A stretch of 64,000 nt of DNA from Sorangium cellulosum (GTDB taxonomy: Bacteria > Myxococcota_A > Polyangia > Polyangiales > Polyangiaceae), in assembly GCF_002950945.1 (NCBI RefSeq), contig NZ_CP012673.1, positions 2,604,001-2,668,000 on the forward strand, in the 5' to 3' direction. A program made the translations under genes and the position numbers. Below the pieces are notes generated by a model. It had not been told where the DNA came from. It did no database searches and was given only the letters and a program-made list of their open reading frames with translations. Within the stretch, counting starts at the first letter, position 1. Each line of letters starts with the position of its first letter. Below, piece by piece: positions 26,499 through 34,276 of the stretch.

Positions 26499-26538
26499 GG
26501 TTGGCTTTATAAAAATTGATCCATGAATTGATTTTGTT

Positions 26539-26556
26539 GATCGGGTTGTCCCGATC
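26539..26556 (-). terminator. Hairpin after the polysaccharide lyase gene
   Basis: GATCGGG-TTGT-CCCGATC, a perfect 7-bp stem, 20 bp past the stop of the lyase gene and inside a notably AT-rich patch (26501-26545). It is followed on the minus strand by AACAAAATC, so it lacks a T-tract. It is probably the 3' end of the lyase mRNA and insulates the DUF2089 promoter. Confidence 0.5.
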
Positions 26557-26575
26557 CTGAGGGCGGGGGCGCCGG

Positions 26576-27667
26576 TCAGCGGCGCGGGCGCCGCCGCGCG
26601 AACGCGAGCGCGATGACCAGGCCTGCGAGCGCCCCGGGCGCGGGCGCCCCGGGCGAGCCGACGGCGCGGCAGCTGCAGCCCTCGTCGGTCTGCTCGCCCT
26701 CGCCTGGCGCTCCGGCGCCCGTGCCGGTCGAGCTGGCCTGCCCGGTCGAGCCGGTGGACGCGGCGGTGCCGGTGCCGGTCGAGGTCGACGTGGCGGGGAC
26801 GCTCGTGCCCGTGCCGGTGGTGCCGCTCGCCTCGCCTCCCGCGCCCCCGGTGTTCTCGGTCCCGCCGGCTCCCCCGGCGCCGCCGCCGCCGCCTTCCCCG
26901 GAGGGGAGCCCGGGGCGGATGTCCTCGAGCGAGTCGCCTTCGACCGCGTCGTCGAGGAAGAGGATGGGGCTGTCCGTGAACTCGCTCGGGTTGCGCAGCA
27001 GGCCCACCTGCGTGATGTGGGGGTTGTCGTCGTTGAGGGTCTGCGCGCTGGCCGCGGTGACGACCTGCTCGCCGTCGAACCACACGTCGACGGAGCCCTG
27101 GCCCGCGTTCTTCGACCACTGGATGTGCATCGCGATGCGGTGCCACACGCCCGGCGTCAGCGCGCCCGAGCCCTGCCAGTGCACCTTGTTCATGGGCTTG
27201 CGGGTGGCAAAGCTGATGTCCCGCCCCACGACCTCGAAGGACATCATCTGGGAATACGTGTTGAGGGACTCCCAGTACCCGATCTGCGTCGGCGGGTCCG
27301 CCGCGAGCGCTTCCGGGAGGTAGATGCTCCAGGCGAAGTACGTCTCGGCGCCCTCGGCGGTGCGCGCGTCGGCGGGCCGGTGCTGCAGCTCGACGCGCTT
27401 GATGCCGTTCGGCCACGTGGCGTCGTTGGTGAGCCGGATCTGCCCGGCGCTCCGGCCCTGCAGGACCGTCGTGTTCACCACGCTGATGTTCTGCTCGTTC
27501 AGCTTGTACGACCACTGGGACAGGTCGCCCGTCTCGAAGTCTCCGGTCCAGACGGGCGCCGCGGAGGCGCCAGCGGCGGCGGCGAACGTCAGCGCGGCGG
27601 CGCTCAGGGAAACCAAGCGCGGCGCGAGGCGCACGCAAGGTGAGGAAAGGTGAGCTGTAGAAGTCAT
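26576..27667 (-). CDS. Secreted polysaccharide lyase-like protein with MYXO-CTERM-type anchor
   Basis: 363 residues from the ATG at 27667 (signal peptide LVSLSAAALTFAAAAGASAA). The catalytic region is a concanavalin-like fold resembling the Polysacc_lyase (heparin-lyase-like) family: FETGDLSQWSYK, AETYFAWSIYLPE, WHRIAMHIQWS, GSVDVWFDGEQVV, VGLLRNPSEF. A long Gly/Ser/Thr linker (residues about 245-325) leads to a terminal Cys pair (GCSCRAVG), a hydrophobic helix (APGALAGLVIALAFA) and RRRPRR. That is the pattern of myxobacterial C-terminal sorting signals. It should be a surface enzyme for polysaccharide, substrate unknown. Confidence 0.85.
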   Translation of the reverse strand: MTSTAHLSSPCVRLAPRLVSLSAAALTFAAAAGASAAPVWTGDFETGDLSQWSYKLNEQNISVVNTTVLQGRSAGQIRLTNDATWPNGIKRVELQHRPADARTAEGAETYFAWSIYLPEALAADPPTQIGYWESLNTYSQMMSFEVVGRDISFATRKPMNKVHWQGSGALTPGVWHRIAMHIQWSKNAGQGSVDVWFDGEQVVTAASAQTLNDDNPHITQVGLLRNPSEFTDSPILFLDDAVEGDSLEDIRPGLPSGEGGGGGAGGAGGTENTGGAGGEASGTTGTGTSVPATSTSTGTGTAASTGSTGQASSTGTGAGAPGEGEQTDEGCSCRAVGSPGAPAPGALAGLVIALAFARRRPRR

Positions 27668-27763
27668 CCGCCGATTCGACGCCGTTTCCAGCGGGCCGTC
27701 AACCGCGAAGCCCACCGCGCCGGCGTGAGCTCGCGGCGCGGCCGACCGCCGGTCACCTCGGGG

Positions 27764-28456
27764 TCATACGAGCCAGGCGCTGCCCTGTGACTCCCGGTGA
27801 TCCAGGTGCGACCGCCGCCGCGCCGGGGCGTGCTCCGCGCGGAGGCCGGCGTGCGCGCGCACGGCGAGCAGCGTGTTCGTGTCATAGACCCACCGCAGGC
27901 GCTGGACCGCGGCGGACGTGAAGAAGAGGCACAACGTGCCCTCGGGCGGGCCGTCGAACCGCACGACATGCTCGCCCGAGCGAAACCCGGCGATCTCCCC
28001 CGGTCCGAGCGAGATCGCGCCCTCGCCGCGGAGGCGACGCGCCCGGGCGACGCTCTCGTTCCTGTGCCCGGGGGCCTCCGCGTAGACGTCCACGGCCAGC
28101 CGGAGAGGGCCGAGCACGCCCACCTGGAGGTGCTCCGGGAGGCTCTGGAGCGGCTCCCCGGCCGCCGCCGGGCGCACGAGCCCGAGCAGCAGGCCGAACT
28201 CGTGCGCATCGACCAGGCTCAGGGCGTCGGTGCTCGGCGGGGTGTAGAGCGGATCCTCCGCGGCGAGATCGAGCTCGGCGCGGAGGAGATCCCGCGCGGC
28301 GACGGACCGGACGAGCGCCTCGAAGGCCGGCGCACACCCCCAGAACGCCTCCGGATCGCCGGCGGACAGCCGGCGGGCGACGTCCTTGAGAAACACCCCG
28401 AGCGCAGGGACACGGTCGGCCCGCCAGGCGACCAGATCGGCGATGGATGTGGACAT
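27764..28456 (-). CDS. Hypothetical protein, cupin-like
   Basis: 230 residues starting MSTSIADLVAWRADRVPALG at 28456. The C-terminal half contains ISLGPGEIAGFRSGEHVVRF and TLCLFFTSAAVQRLRWVYDTNTLL, a beta-rich pattern that could be a cupin or cysteine-dioxygenase-like barrel, but no HxH metal motif stands out. The N-terminal half is helical (FWGCAPAFEALVRSVAARDLL). No signal peptide. I do not recognise the family. Composition and third-position GC look coding. Confidence 0.6.
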   Translation of the reverse strand: MSTSIADLVAWRADRVPALGVFLKDVARRLSAGDPEAFWGCAPAFEALVRSVAARDLLRAELDLAAEDPLYTPPSTDALSLVDAHEFGLLLGLVRPAAAGEPLQSLPEHLQVGVLGPLRLAVDVYAEAPGHRNESVARARRLRGEGAISLGPGEIAGFRSGEHVVRFDGPPEGTLCLFFTSAAVQRLRWVYDTNTLLAVRAHAGLRAEHAPARRRSHLDHRESQGSAWLV

Positions 28457-29103
28457 GGCACACTCGTCCTTTCGAGAGCAGGCGACGCTCGCAGGGGGAC
28501 GGCCCGTCGACGCCCAGGAGCACCGGCGCTCCGGCGACATCGAATCAGCCGTTGAACGATTTGTCGTCTGACGAGTCCTAGCAAGCGGAAGTCCATGACC
28601 CGTGGGATCCTCATCCGCTCACCGCGCGGCGCGCTTCGCCCGCGCTCACACCCTCCGCTCCACCTCCGGGGCTCTCCCCGCGAGAGACGGAGCAGACCGA
28701 CCATCGACGCAGGCACGAGGCGCAACCGCTGCTCGATCACGACATGAATGTCGCGGTCGAGGCCTCGTGCGCCATGGGCCGCCGGGGACGACCTCGCGCG
28801 GAATGCGCGGGCGCGATTCATGGTGACGAAAGACGGGAATACCATTGGAATTCCGGTTTCTGCCCGCACTCCCGCCTCCCTGATCCATCGCAGTGCTCCC
28901 CGGGAGCCGGAGTTGCGCTGCCGTCCGCGGGCCGCGCTCGAACGGCACGGTCCACTCCTCGCCGACGCCGCGGCGGCGCGCAGCCCAGTCGTCGAGGAGC
29001 CGCGGAAAGAATCGCCCTGTCAGGTGAATGGCGCCTCGGGCGCCCTTCCATCACAAAATCTGCGCGGCGTCCGCTCGGGGCAAGCGGCGGAGATTTCCCC
29101 ACA
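28457..29103. other. 647-bp intergenic region
   Basis: This lies between the hypothetical gene (minus, promoter side) and the aldose epimerase gene (minus, 3' side). An open frame on the plus strand (28748 onward) has weak third-position GC bias and overlaps the epimerase, so I do not call it. The AT-richer patch around 28815-28870 is the only compositional anomaly. No repeat, hairpin pair or RNA gene was recognised. Confidence 0.5.
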
Positions 29104-29985
29104 TCAGGCGGAGATCTCGATCCACAACGCCCGGGTCTGCTGCGCCGGCAGGTGGATGAGGCCCTCGCCGGTGTTGAGGGCGTCGCCGGGGCAGGTCCAG
29201 GGCTCGAGGCAGACGAAGTCCCTGTCCTTCAAGGTCCACACGACCCAGCGGGTGAACTCGGGCGAGCCGCGCACGTGGATTCGCACCCCGGGCGCGCCCT
29301 CGACCGAGAGCGAGCTCTCGCTGGCGCCGTGATCGAGCAGGTGAAGGTCGACCTCGGGCTGGGTCAGGTCGAAGCCCGTGAAGGGGACTTCGCGCTTCGA
29401 GGTGTTGTCGAAGGCGCGTGTCGCCCGGGTCTCGATGGTCGCCCGGCGCTTGTCGGCCTGAGCGACGGCGAAGTACGGGTGGAACCCCACGCCGAAGGGC
29501 ATCGGCGGCGCGCCGCCGCCGGACTCGTTGGTGACGCGGACGTCGATGCGGAGCGCGCGGCCGCGCAGCGTGTAGGTGAGCTCGACGCGGAAGTCCCAGG
29601 GGTACTGCGCCCGCGTCGCCTCGCTCGATCGCAGCCCGAGCCGCGCGGTCGCGCCGCCCTGCGCGAGCGTCCCGTGACCGTCGAGCGACCAGGGCAGGGT
29701 GCGCGCGAAGCCGTGCTGCCGCATCTGCCCGCGCGCGTCGCCCAGGCACCAGGCGTCGCCGGTGAGCTTGCCGGGCGAGGGGAAGAGCACCGGGTTGCCG
29801 CCGCGCACGTTGGCGGCGCGATCCTCGAAGGTGGCCCGATCCAGGTAGAGCAGCTCGCGCCCGCCGAGGGACAGCTCCGTCATGAGGCCGCCGCGGGCGG
29901 GGGCGATCACGGCGCGGCTCGCAGCGTCGCTGTCCGCGAGCTCCACCGTGGGGATCGCGCCGTCGATTTCCTTCACGCTGAACAT
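29104..29985 (-). CDS. Aldose 1-epimerase family protein (galactose mutarotase/hexose-6-P epimerase-like)
   Basis: 293 residues. RGGLMTELSLGGRELLYLD, RGGNPVLFPSPGKL, RQHGFARTLPW (active-site His), PMPFGVGFHPYFAV (second His) and CLEPWTCPGDALN (catalytic Glu) are the conserved blocks of the mutarotase superfamily. The NPVLFP...QHGFAR...FGVGFHPYF spacing is closest to the YeaD/Apl group. The enzyme interconverts alpha and beta anomers of hexoses or hexose phosphates. It is cytoplasmic and appears to be a single gene. Confidence 0.93.
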   Translation of the reverse strand: MFSVKEIDGAIPTVELADSDAASRAVIAPARGGLMTELSLGGRELLYLDRATFEDRAANVRGGNPVLFPSPGKLTGDAWCLGDARGQMRQHGFARTLPWSLDGHGTLAQGGATARLGLRSSEATRAQYPWDFRVELTYTLRGRALRIDVRVTNESGGGAPPMPFGVGFHPYFAVAQADKRRATIETRATRAFDNTSKREVPFTGFDLTQPEVDLHLLDHGASESSLSVEGAPGVRIHVRGSPEFTRWVVWTLKDRDFVCLEPWTCPGDALNTGEGLIHLPAQQTRALWIEISA

Positions 29986-30112
29986 GGCTCCTCCGGTCTC
30001 CGGTGTGGCGGCGAGTATGGTAGCCAGCCGCGCGGCGCGCCCGCAACGCGGGGCAGGGGCGCGGGCGCGGCACGGCGGCGCCGGCGGGAGGACGGGCGCC
30101 GCCGCGGGGGCC

Positions 30113-30403
30113 TCACCCCCGGCGCAGCCACTCCAGCAGCGCGACGACGAGCGCGAGCGCCGCGATCGGGAGCGCGATCCACCCGAGGACGAGCGCCCAG
30201 CCCCGGCGGAGTGAGCGGCCGCCGCGGTCCTCGCAGGCGAGGCAGATGGCCCAGACCCGCGCGCCGCCCTCGGTGAGCACGCAGCAGTCGCCGCACACCG
30301 GCGCGTGGCAGCGCGCGCACGGGCCCGCCGCCTCGGCGCCGCAGCGCACGCAGCGCGCGACGGCGCCGCCGCCGTCGCCGTGGTGCATCAGGCCGCCGGA
30401 CAT
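30113..30403 (-). CDS. Small B-box-like zinc-binding membrane protein
   Basis: 96 residues. Two to three CxxC-type pairs (CVRCGAEAAGPCARC, CGDCC, CLACED) form a B-box/RING-like zinc cluster in the first 60 residues. A single hydrophobic helix (WALVLGWIALPIAALALVVALLEWL) closes the protein with RRG outside. Such short zinc-ribbon plus TM proteins are frequent in myxobacteria. The function is unknown. Confidence 0.7.
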   Translation of the reverse strand: MSGGLMHHGDGGGAVARCVRCGAEAAGPCARCHAPVCGDCCVLTEGGARVWAICLACEDRGGRSLRRGWALVLGWIALPIAALALVVALLEWLRRG

Positions 30404-30453
30404 ACCGGAGGACTATCCGCCCCGCGGCCGCGGGACAACCCCGGCGCGCCGCG

Positions 30454-31722
30454 TCAGCGCGCGGCGCCGTCGCCGCAGCGGGAGAGCGCGTAACGCAGGG
30501 CGTTCTGGAGCAGGCCGAAGGTCATGAACGCCCCCTCGGCGCCGCCGATCTCCGTCATGGTCCGGGCGATCGCCGGCGAGATCCCCGAGACGAGGCACCT
30601 GCTGCCGAGCAGGCTCGCAGCGCGCACCACGGCGAGCAGGTGGGCCACGGTCGCGGCGTCCACCGCGCTGACGCCGGTCAGGTCGAGGACGGCGAAGCGG
30701 GCCTGCGTCCGCACGATCTCGGGGAGGAGGCGCTCCATGATCTGCGCCGCCCTCGCGGTCTCCACGGTCCCGATGACCGGCAGCACGAGGACCCCCTCCC
30801 ACGCCTGGATGATGGGCGTGGACATGGCGATCATCGTGTCCTGCTGCTGCCGGAGGAGCGCCTCGGCGCGCTCGCGCTCGGCGTTCTCCTCCGCGAGCAT
30901 CCGGTTCTTCTGCGCGAGTTCCTCCGCGTAGACCTCCCGGCGCTGGAGCGCCTCCCTGAGCTCGCCCTCCAGCTGCCTGAACGGCGTGATGTCCTTGGTC
31001 GTGACCGCGACGCTGTCGTCGTTCAGTGGGATGATCTGGTATTGTATCCAGATGCCCTTGCCGTCCGGCGCGCGGACCTCCCGCTCCTCGAGCAGCCGCT
31101 CGCGGTTCCGGAGGGCGCGATCGAGGAGCGCCACGAGGCCGAGCGCGGGGGCCTCCGGCGTGACCTCGTCGATCGTCCGGCCGATGATCGCCTCGCGCGG
31201 CGTCGAGAGTATCTCGACCAGCTTGGTGTTGGCCTCGGTGAACACGAAGTCCCCGTCCGCCCCGCCCTCGCCCGGCGCGCGCCGGAGCACGACGAAGATG
31301 TCCAGGCTGCCGTCGATCGCCGCCCGGAACCGGGCCTCGGCCGCGATCAGCGCCTCCTCGGCGCGCTTGCGATCCGTGATGTCGCGCGCGACGAAATAGA
31401 CGACCTGCGCCTCCTGGTTGGCGGACGAGTTCCACTCGATCCATCGATAGGAGCCGTCGCGGCACCGGTAACGGTTCGTGAACGTGACGCTGCCGGTGCC
31501 GGCGAACGCGTGCGCCGACTCCGCGAGGGTGCGCTCTCGATCGTCAGGATGGACGAAGTCGAGGAAGGGCCTGGAGAGGAGCTCTTCGCGCGAGTAACCG
31601 AGCGTCCGCTCCCAGGCCTGGCCGACGCGCTTGAAATGGCCGTCAAAGCCAGCGATGCCCACCAGATCCACGGACAGCTCGAAGAAACGGCCGAGCTCGT
31701 CGAGCTGCCATGCTTGCGTCAT
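30454..31722 (-). CDS. PAS-PAS-STAS protein (RsbR-type stressosome co-antagonist)
   Basis: 422 residues. PAS1 (about 5-115) includes FFELSVDLVGIAGFDGHFKRV and FVARDITDRKRAEE; PAS2 (about 120-245) ends VTTKDITPFRQLEGEL. A coiled-coil follows (residues about 245-290). The STAS domain (about 295-412) includes PIIQAWEGVLVLPVIGTV and FAVLDLTGVSAVDAATVAHLL, with the Thr/Ser positions that RsbT-type kinases phosphorylate, then GSRCLVSGISPAIARTM. This is the RsbR layout, but no RsbS, RsbT or RsbU lies next to it. It probably integrates a small-molecule or redox signal. Confidence 0.9.
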   Translation of the reverse strand: MTQAWQLDELGRFFELSVDLVGIAGFDGHFKRVGQAWERTLGYSREELLSRPFLDFVHPDDRERTLAESAHAFAGTGSVTFTNRYRCRDGSYRWIEWNSSANQEAQVVYFVARDITDRKRAEEALIAAEARFRAAIDGSLDIFVVLRRAPGEGGADGDFVFTEANTKLVEILSTPREAIIGRTIDEVTPEAPALGLVALLDRALRNRERLLEEREVRAPDGKGIWIQYQIIPLNDDSVAVTTKDITPFRQLEGELREALQRREVYAEELAQKNRMLAEENAERERAEALLRQQQDTMIAMSTPIIQAWEGVLVLPVIGTVETARAAQIMERLLPEIVRTQARFAVLDLTGVSAVDAATVAHLLAVVRAASLLGSRCLVSGISPAIARTMTEIGGAEGAFMTFGLLQNALRYALSRCGDGAAR

Positions 31723-32037
31723 GATACCGTCTAGCGGTACCAGCTCCGGCGCTGAGCGTCGACTTGATCGACAAGGCGCTCCGCAGGCGACAAGGCGCTC
31801 CGCAGGCGACAGGGCGCTCCACAGGGCCGCAGGCCACAGGGCCGCACCTCACACAGGCTCCGAAGGCTCCAGCGCGCGTGACCCTGCGGCGCCTCTGGGA
31901 GGAGAGGGAGGACACCAGGGTACCTGGTCGTTCCGAGTGAGCCTGTGCGCGCGGCGAGGGGCGGGGAGGGCACGGCGGCGCGCCGGGCAGCCCCGGCGCG
32001 CTCCGACGTGATCGGCGGAGAGCGCCCGTGGGATCGA
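31723..32037. repeat. 315-bp gap with short direct repeats
   Basis: Near 31773-31855 lie two adjacent 19-bp copies of AAGGCGCTCCGCAGGCGAC, a degenerate third (AGGGCGCTCCACAGGGC), then a repeated CAGGGCCGCA unit. The gap is upstream of the PAS-STAS gene and downstream of ohr. The repeats could be binding sites upstream of the PAS-STAS promoter or simple slippage products. No gene was seen. Confidence 0.6.
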
Positions 32038-32463
32038 TCAGGCGATCTCGAGCCGGACTGGCACGTTGTTGCGCGTGGCGTTCGAGTAGGGGCAAACCTG
32101 GTGCGCCTTCTCGACCAGCTGCTCGGCTTGCGCCCGCTCCACGCCAGGCAGCGAGATGCGCAGGCCGACGTCGATGCCGAACCCGCCCTCCGAGCGTGGT
32201 CCGATTCCGACGGTCGCCGTCACGGTGGTCTCGGCCGGCACCCGGATCTTCTCCTGGCCCGCCACGAACTTCATGGCTCCCAGGAAGCAGGCCGCGTACC
32301 CCGCGGCGAACAGCTGCTCCGGGTTGTTCCCGTCTCCGCCGGCGCCGCCGAGCTCCTTCGGCGTCGAGAGCTTGACGTCGAGCTTGCCGTCCGCGGTCGT
32401 GGCGCGGCCGTCGCGGCCCCCGTTGGCAGTGGCTTGGGTGGTGTATTTCACGTCGACAGGCAT
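32038..32463 (-). CDS. ohr: Organic hydroperoxide resistance protein (OsmC/Ohr)
   Basis: 141 residues, the Ohr size. The two redox cysteines are in the expected places: C59 in AAGYAACFLGAM and C124 in HQVCPYSNATRNN. NPEQLFAAGYAACF and CPYSNATRNNV favour Ohr over OsmC. It is a thiol peroxidase that reduces organic hydroperoxides, recycled by lipoyl proteins. No MarR-type OhrR gene is adjacent, and no OhrR-like palindrome was seen upstream. Confidence 0.95.
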   Translation of the reverse strand: MPVDVKYTTQATANGGRDGRATTADGKLDVKLSTPKELGGAGGDGNNPEQLFAAGYAACFLGAMKFVAGQEKIRVPAETTVTATVGIGPRSEGGFGIDVGLRISLPGVERAQAEQLVEKAHQVCPYSNATRNNVPVRLEIA

Positions 32464-32717
32464 CGGAGCACTCCTTCGTTGAGGAAAGTGTTGCGGAAAG
32501 CCCAGCGCTGGGCGGGTTTAACCTTGCCGGGCAGATCCGAGCCCGGTCAGCCGTTCGGGACCGAGCTCACATATTGCAGAACTCGATCCTGCGCAAGCTG
32601 CAGAGGGGAATGAAGGCAGCGCCGGAGCGCCCGGCGCAGGCTGCAAGCGCGGAGGGGCGCGGGCGACTCGCGCTGATGTCCGAGAGGCGGAGATGCGGCC
32701 CGAGGCGGCTCACCCGC

Positions 32718-32760
32718 GGAGCGGCCCTCTTCAGGGCCGCGGAGCGGCCCTCTTCAGGGC
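32718..32760 (-). terminator. Duplicated GC-rich hairpin at the 3' end of the LEA2 gene
   Basis: The unit GGAGCGGCCCTCTTCAGGGC occurs twice (32718-32737 and 32741-32760). Each contains GCCCTCTTCAGGGC, a CTTC-loop hairpin, and the distal copy forms a full 8-bp stem GCGGCCCT/AGGGCCGC. The proximal copy overlaps the stop codon of the LEA2 gene (32754-32756). It is probably a tandem terminator or mRNA end structure made by duplication. Confidence 0.55.
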
Positions 32761-33245
32761 AGCCCCGGCAGGGGCAGCCCCGGCAGCGAGTTCTGGACCG
32801 CCTGGATCAGCTGTTCGTGCGTGATCGTCCCCGTGAGCCGAAAGGGCACATCCACGTTGAGCGTCTCCCCGCCGATCGCGACCGTGCCGTCGACCTGATA
32901 CGGGACTCCCCGGCGCTGCGCCGTCAGGGCGGCGATGCTGGTGAGATCTTGCCACTTCACCGAGAGCGGCACATCGAGGCGGGTCCACTGCTTCGAGGCC
33001 AGCTTGAGCGGAGCGGGCACGGTGACGGTGCCGACGTCGTGTTTGCCGTCGAGCAGCACGTTCGCCTTGAGCGAGCGCGTGGAGAGATCGATGCCATTCG
33101 GGTTGTAGACTTGGAGCTGAACCCGGAGATCGATGCCACGCGCGGTGATGGCGGTCACCGCGGCGAGCTCGGGGCGCAGCGTCGGCGGGTCGGGCCGCGA
33201 GCACGCGGCCAGGGTGAGGGCGGCGGCGAGGAGCAGCGAGCGCAC
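32754..33245 (-). CDS. LEA14/WHy-domain lipoprotein
   Basis: 163 residues from a GTG at 33245, chosen because it begins a clean lipoprotein signal (VRSLLLAAALTLAAC). The mature part is an LEA_2 (water stress and hypersensitive response) domain: LRVQLQVYNPNGIDLSTRSL, VPAPLKLASKQWTRLDVPLSV and PYQVDGTVAIGG. The C-terminus is a short LPGLP repeat. Bacterial WHy proteins are small periplasmic or surface proteins linked to desiccation tolerance; the role here is inference. No strong ribosome site precedes the chosen start. It is divergent from the hydrolase at 33358. Confidence 0.78.
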   Translation of the reverse strand: MRSLLLAAALTLAACSRPDPPTLRPELAAVTAITARGIDLRVQLQVYNPNGIDLSTRSLKANVLLDGKHDVGTVTVPAPLKLASKQWTRLDVPLSVKWQDLTSIAALTAQRRGVPYQVDGTVAIGGETLNVDVPFRLTGTITHEQLIQAVQNSLPGLPLPGLP

Positions 33246-33357
33246 CGGAGGAGGTGTGGCGCGGATCCACGTGGAGCTCAACGGAAATCGCGCGGCGGGG
33301 CGCGCGCTCCCCGCCGCTTCCGCCTCCCCGGCGACGGTCCATCTGCTATGCCCGGGC

Positions 33358-34230
33358 ATGGGCATCCTCCCGCTCGCCGAGCGTGTCGCCAGGACGGCAT
33401 TGAACCGGGTCGGGGTGCAGAGCCGCTGGGTCGACACGTCGGTCTGCCGGCTGCACCTCTACGATGGTGCGGGCACAGGCCCGCTCCCGACGATCGTCCT
33501 GCTCCACGGCATCGGCTCCTCGGCGCTCCCGTATGCGCCCGTGCTGCAGCGCCTGAGGCGGCGCGCCCGCCGCGTCATCGCCGCCGAGGCGCCGGGGCAC
33601 GGGTGGAGCGCCGCGCCGCCGTGTGCGCTCACGCCGGAGTGCCTCTCCACGGCCATGAACGAGCTGCTCGACCGCGAGCTCGACGAGCCCGCCGTGGTCG
33701 TCGGCAACTCCCTCGGCGGCGCGGTCGCGGTGGGCTACGCGCTGAGCTCCCCGGGCCGCGTGCGCGGGCTGGTGCTCGCGTCGCCGGCCGGCGCGTGCAT
33801 GGAGCCGACCGAGCTCGAGCAGCTGCTCGGGGTGTTCAAGCTCCAGTCGCGGGCCGACGCGCGCTCGTTCTTCGCGCGCCTCTACCACCGGGTCCCCTGG
33901 TTCACGCCGCTGGTCGCCGACGACGTCGTGCGGATGTTCTCGCGCGAGGCCATCCTCTCGTTCACGCGCTCGGCCCGGTGCGAGCACGCGTTCACGCCCG
34001 AGCAGCTCGGCTCCCTCGCGATGCCGATCCTGCTCGTCTGGGGCCGCTCGGATCGCCTGATGCCGAGCGCCAACCTCGAGTACTACCGGCGGCACCTGCC
34101 GCCGCACGCCACGATCGAGGAGCCCGAGGGGATCGGCCACTGCCCGCAGGTCGACGACCCGCGCCGCTTCGCCGACAGGATCGCGGCGTTCGCGGAGGAG
34201 GCCATCCGCGTCGCGCCGCGCAGCGTCTAG
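33358..34230 (+). CDS. Alpha/beta hydrolase
   Basis: 290 residues from the ATG at 33358; upstream in-frame GTGs at 33256 and 33271 would overlap the divergent lipoprotein signal. TIVLLHGIGSSALPYAPV (oxyanion), EAPGHGWSAA, nucleophile elbow VVGNSLGGAVAVGYAL near residue 118, PILLVWGRSDRLMP (acid) and GIGHCPQVDDP (His) are intact. The family covers lipases, BioH-like esterases and C-C hydrolases; the substrate is not evident. It is convergent with the MutS-like gene (46-bp gap). Confidence 0.9.
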   Translation: MGILPLAERVARTALNRVGVQSRWVDTSVCRLHLYDGAGTGPLPTIVLLHGIGSSALPYAPVLQRLRRRARRVIAAEAPGHGWSAAPPCALTPECLSTAMNELLDRELDEPAVVVGNSLGGAVAVGYALSSPGRVRGLVLASPAGACMEPTELEQLLGVFKLQSRADARSFFARLYHRVPWFTPLVADDVVRMFSREAILSFTRSARCEHAFTPEQLGSLAMPILLVWGRSDRLMPSANLEYYRRHLPPHATIEEPEGIGHCPQVDDPRRFADRIAAFAEEAIRVAPRSV

Positions 34231-34276
34231 GCCGGCGTCTGCTCCAGCACGAGGATCCGCTTCGCGAGGTCCGCCG

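Noticed and set aside
28748..29332. Plus-strand open frame between the cupin-like and epimerase genes
   Set aside because: Weak third-position GC bias, overlaps the aldose epimerase by over 200 bp, and shows no familiar motif.
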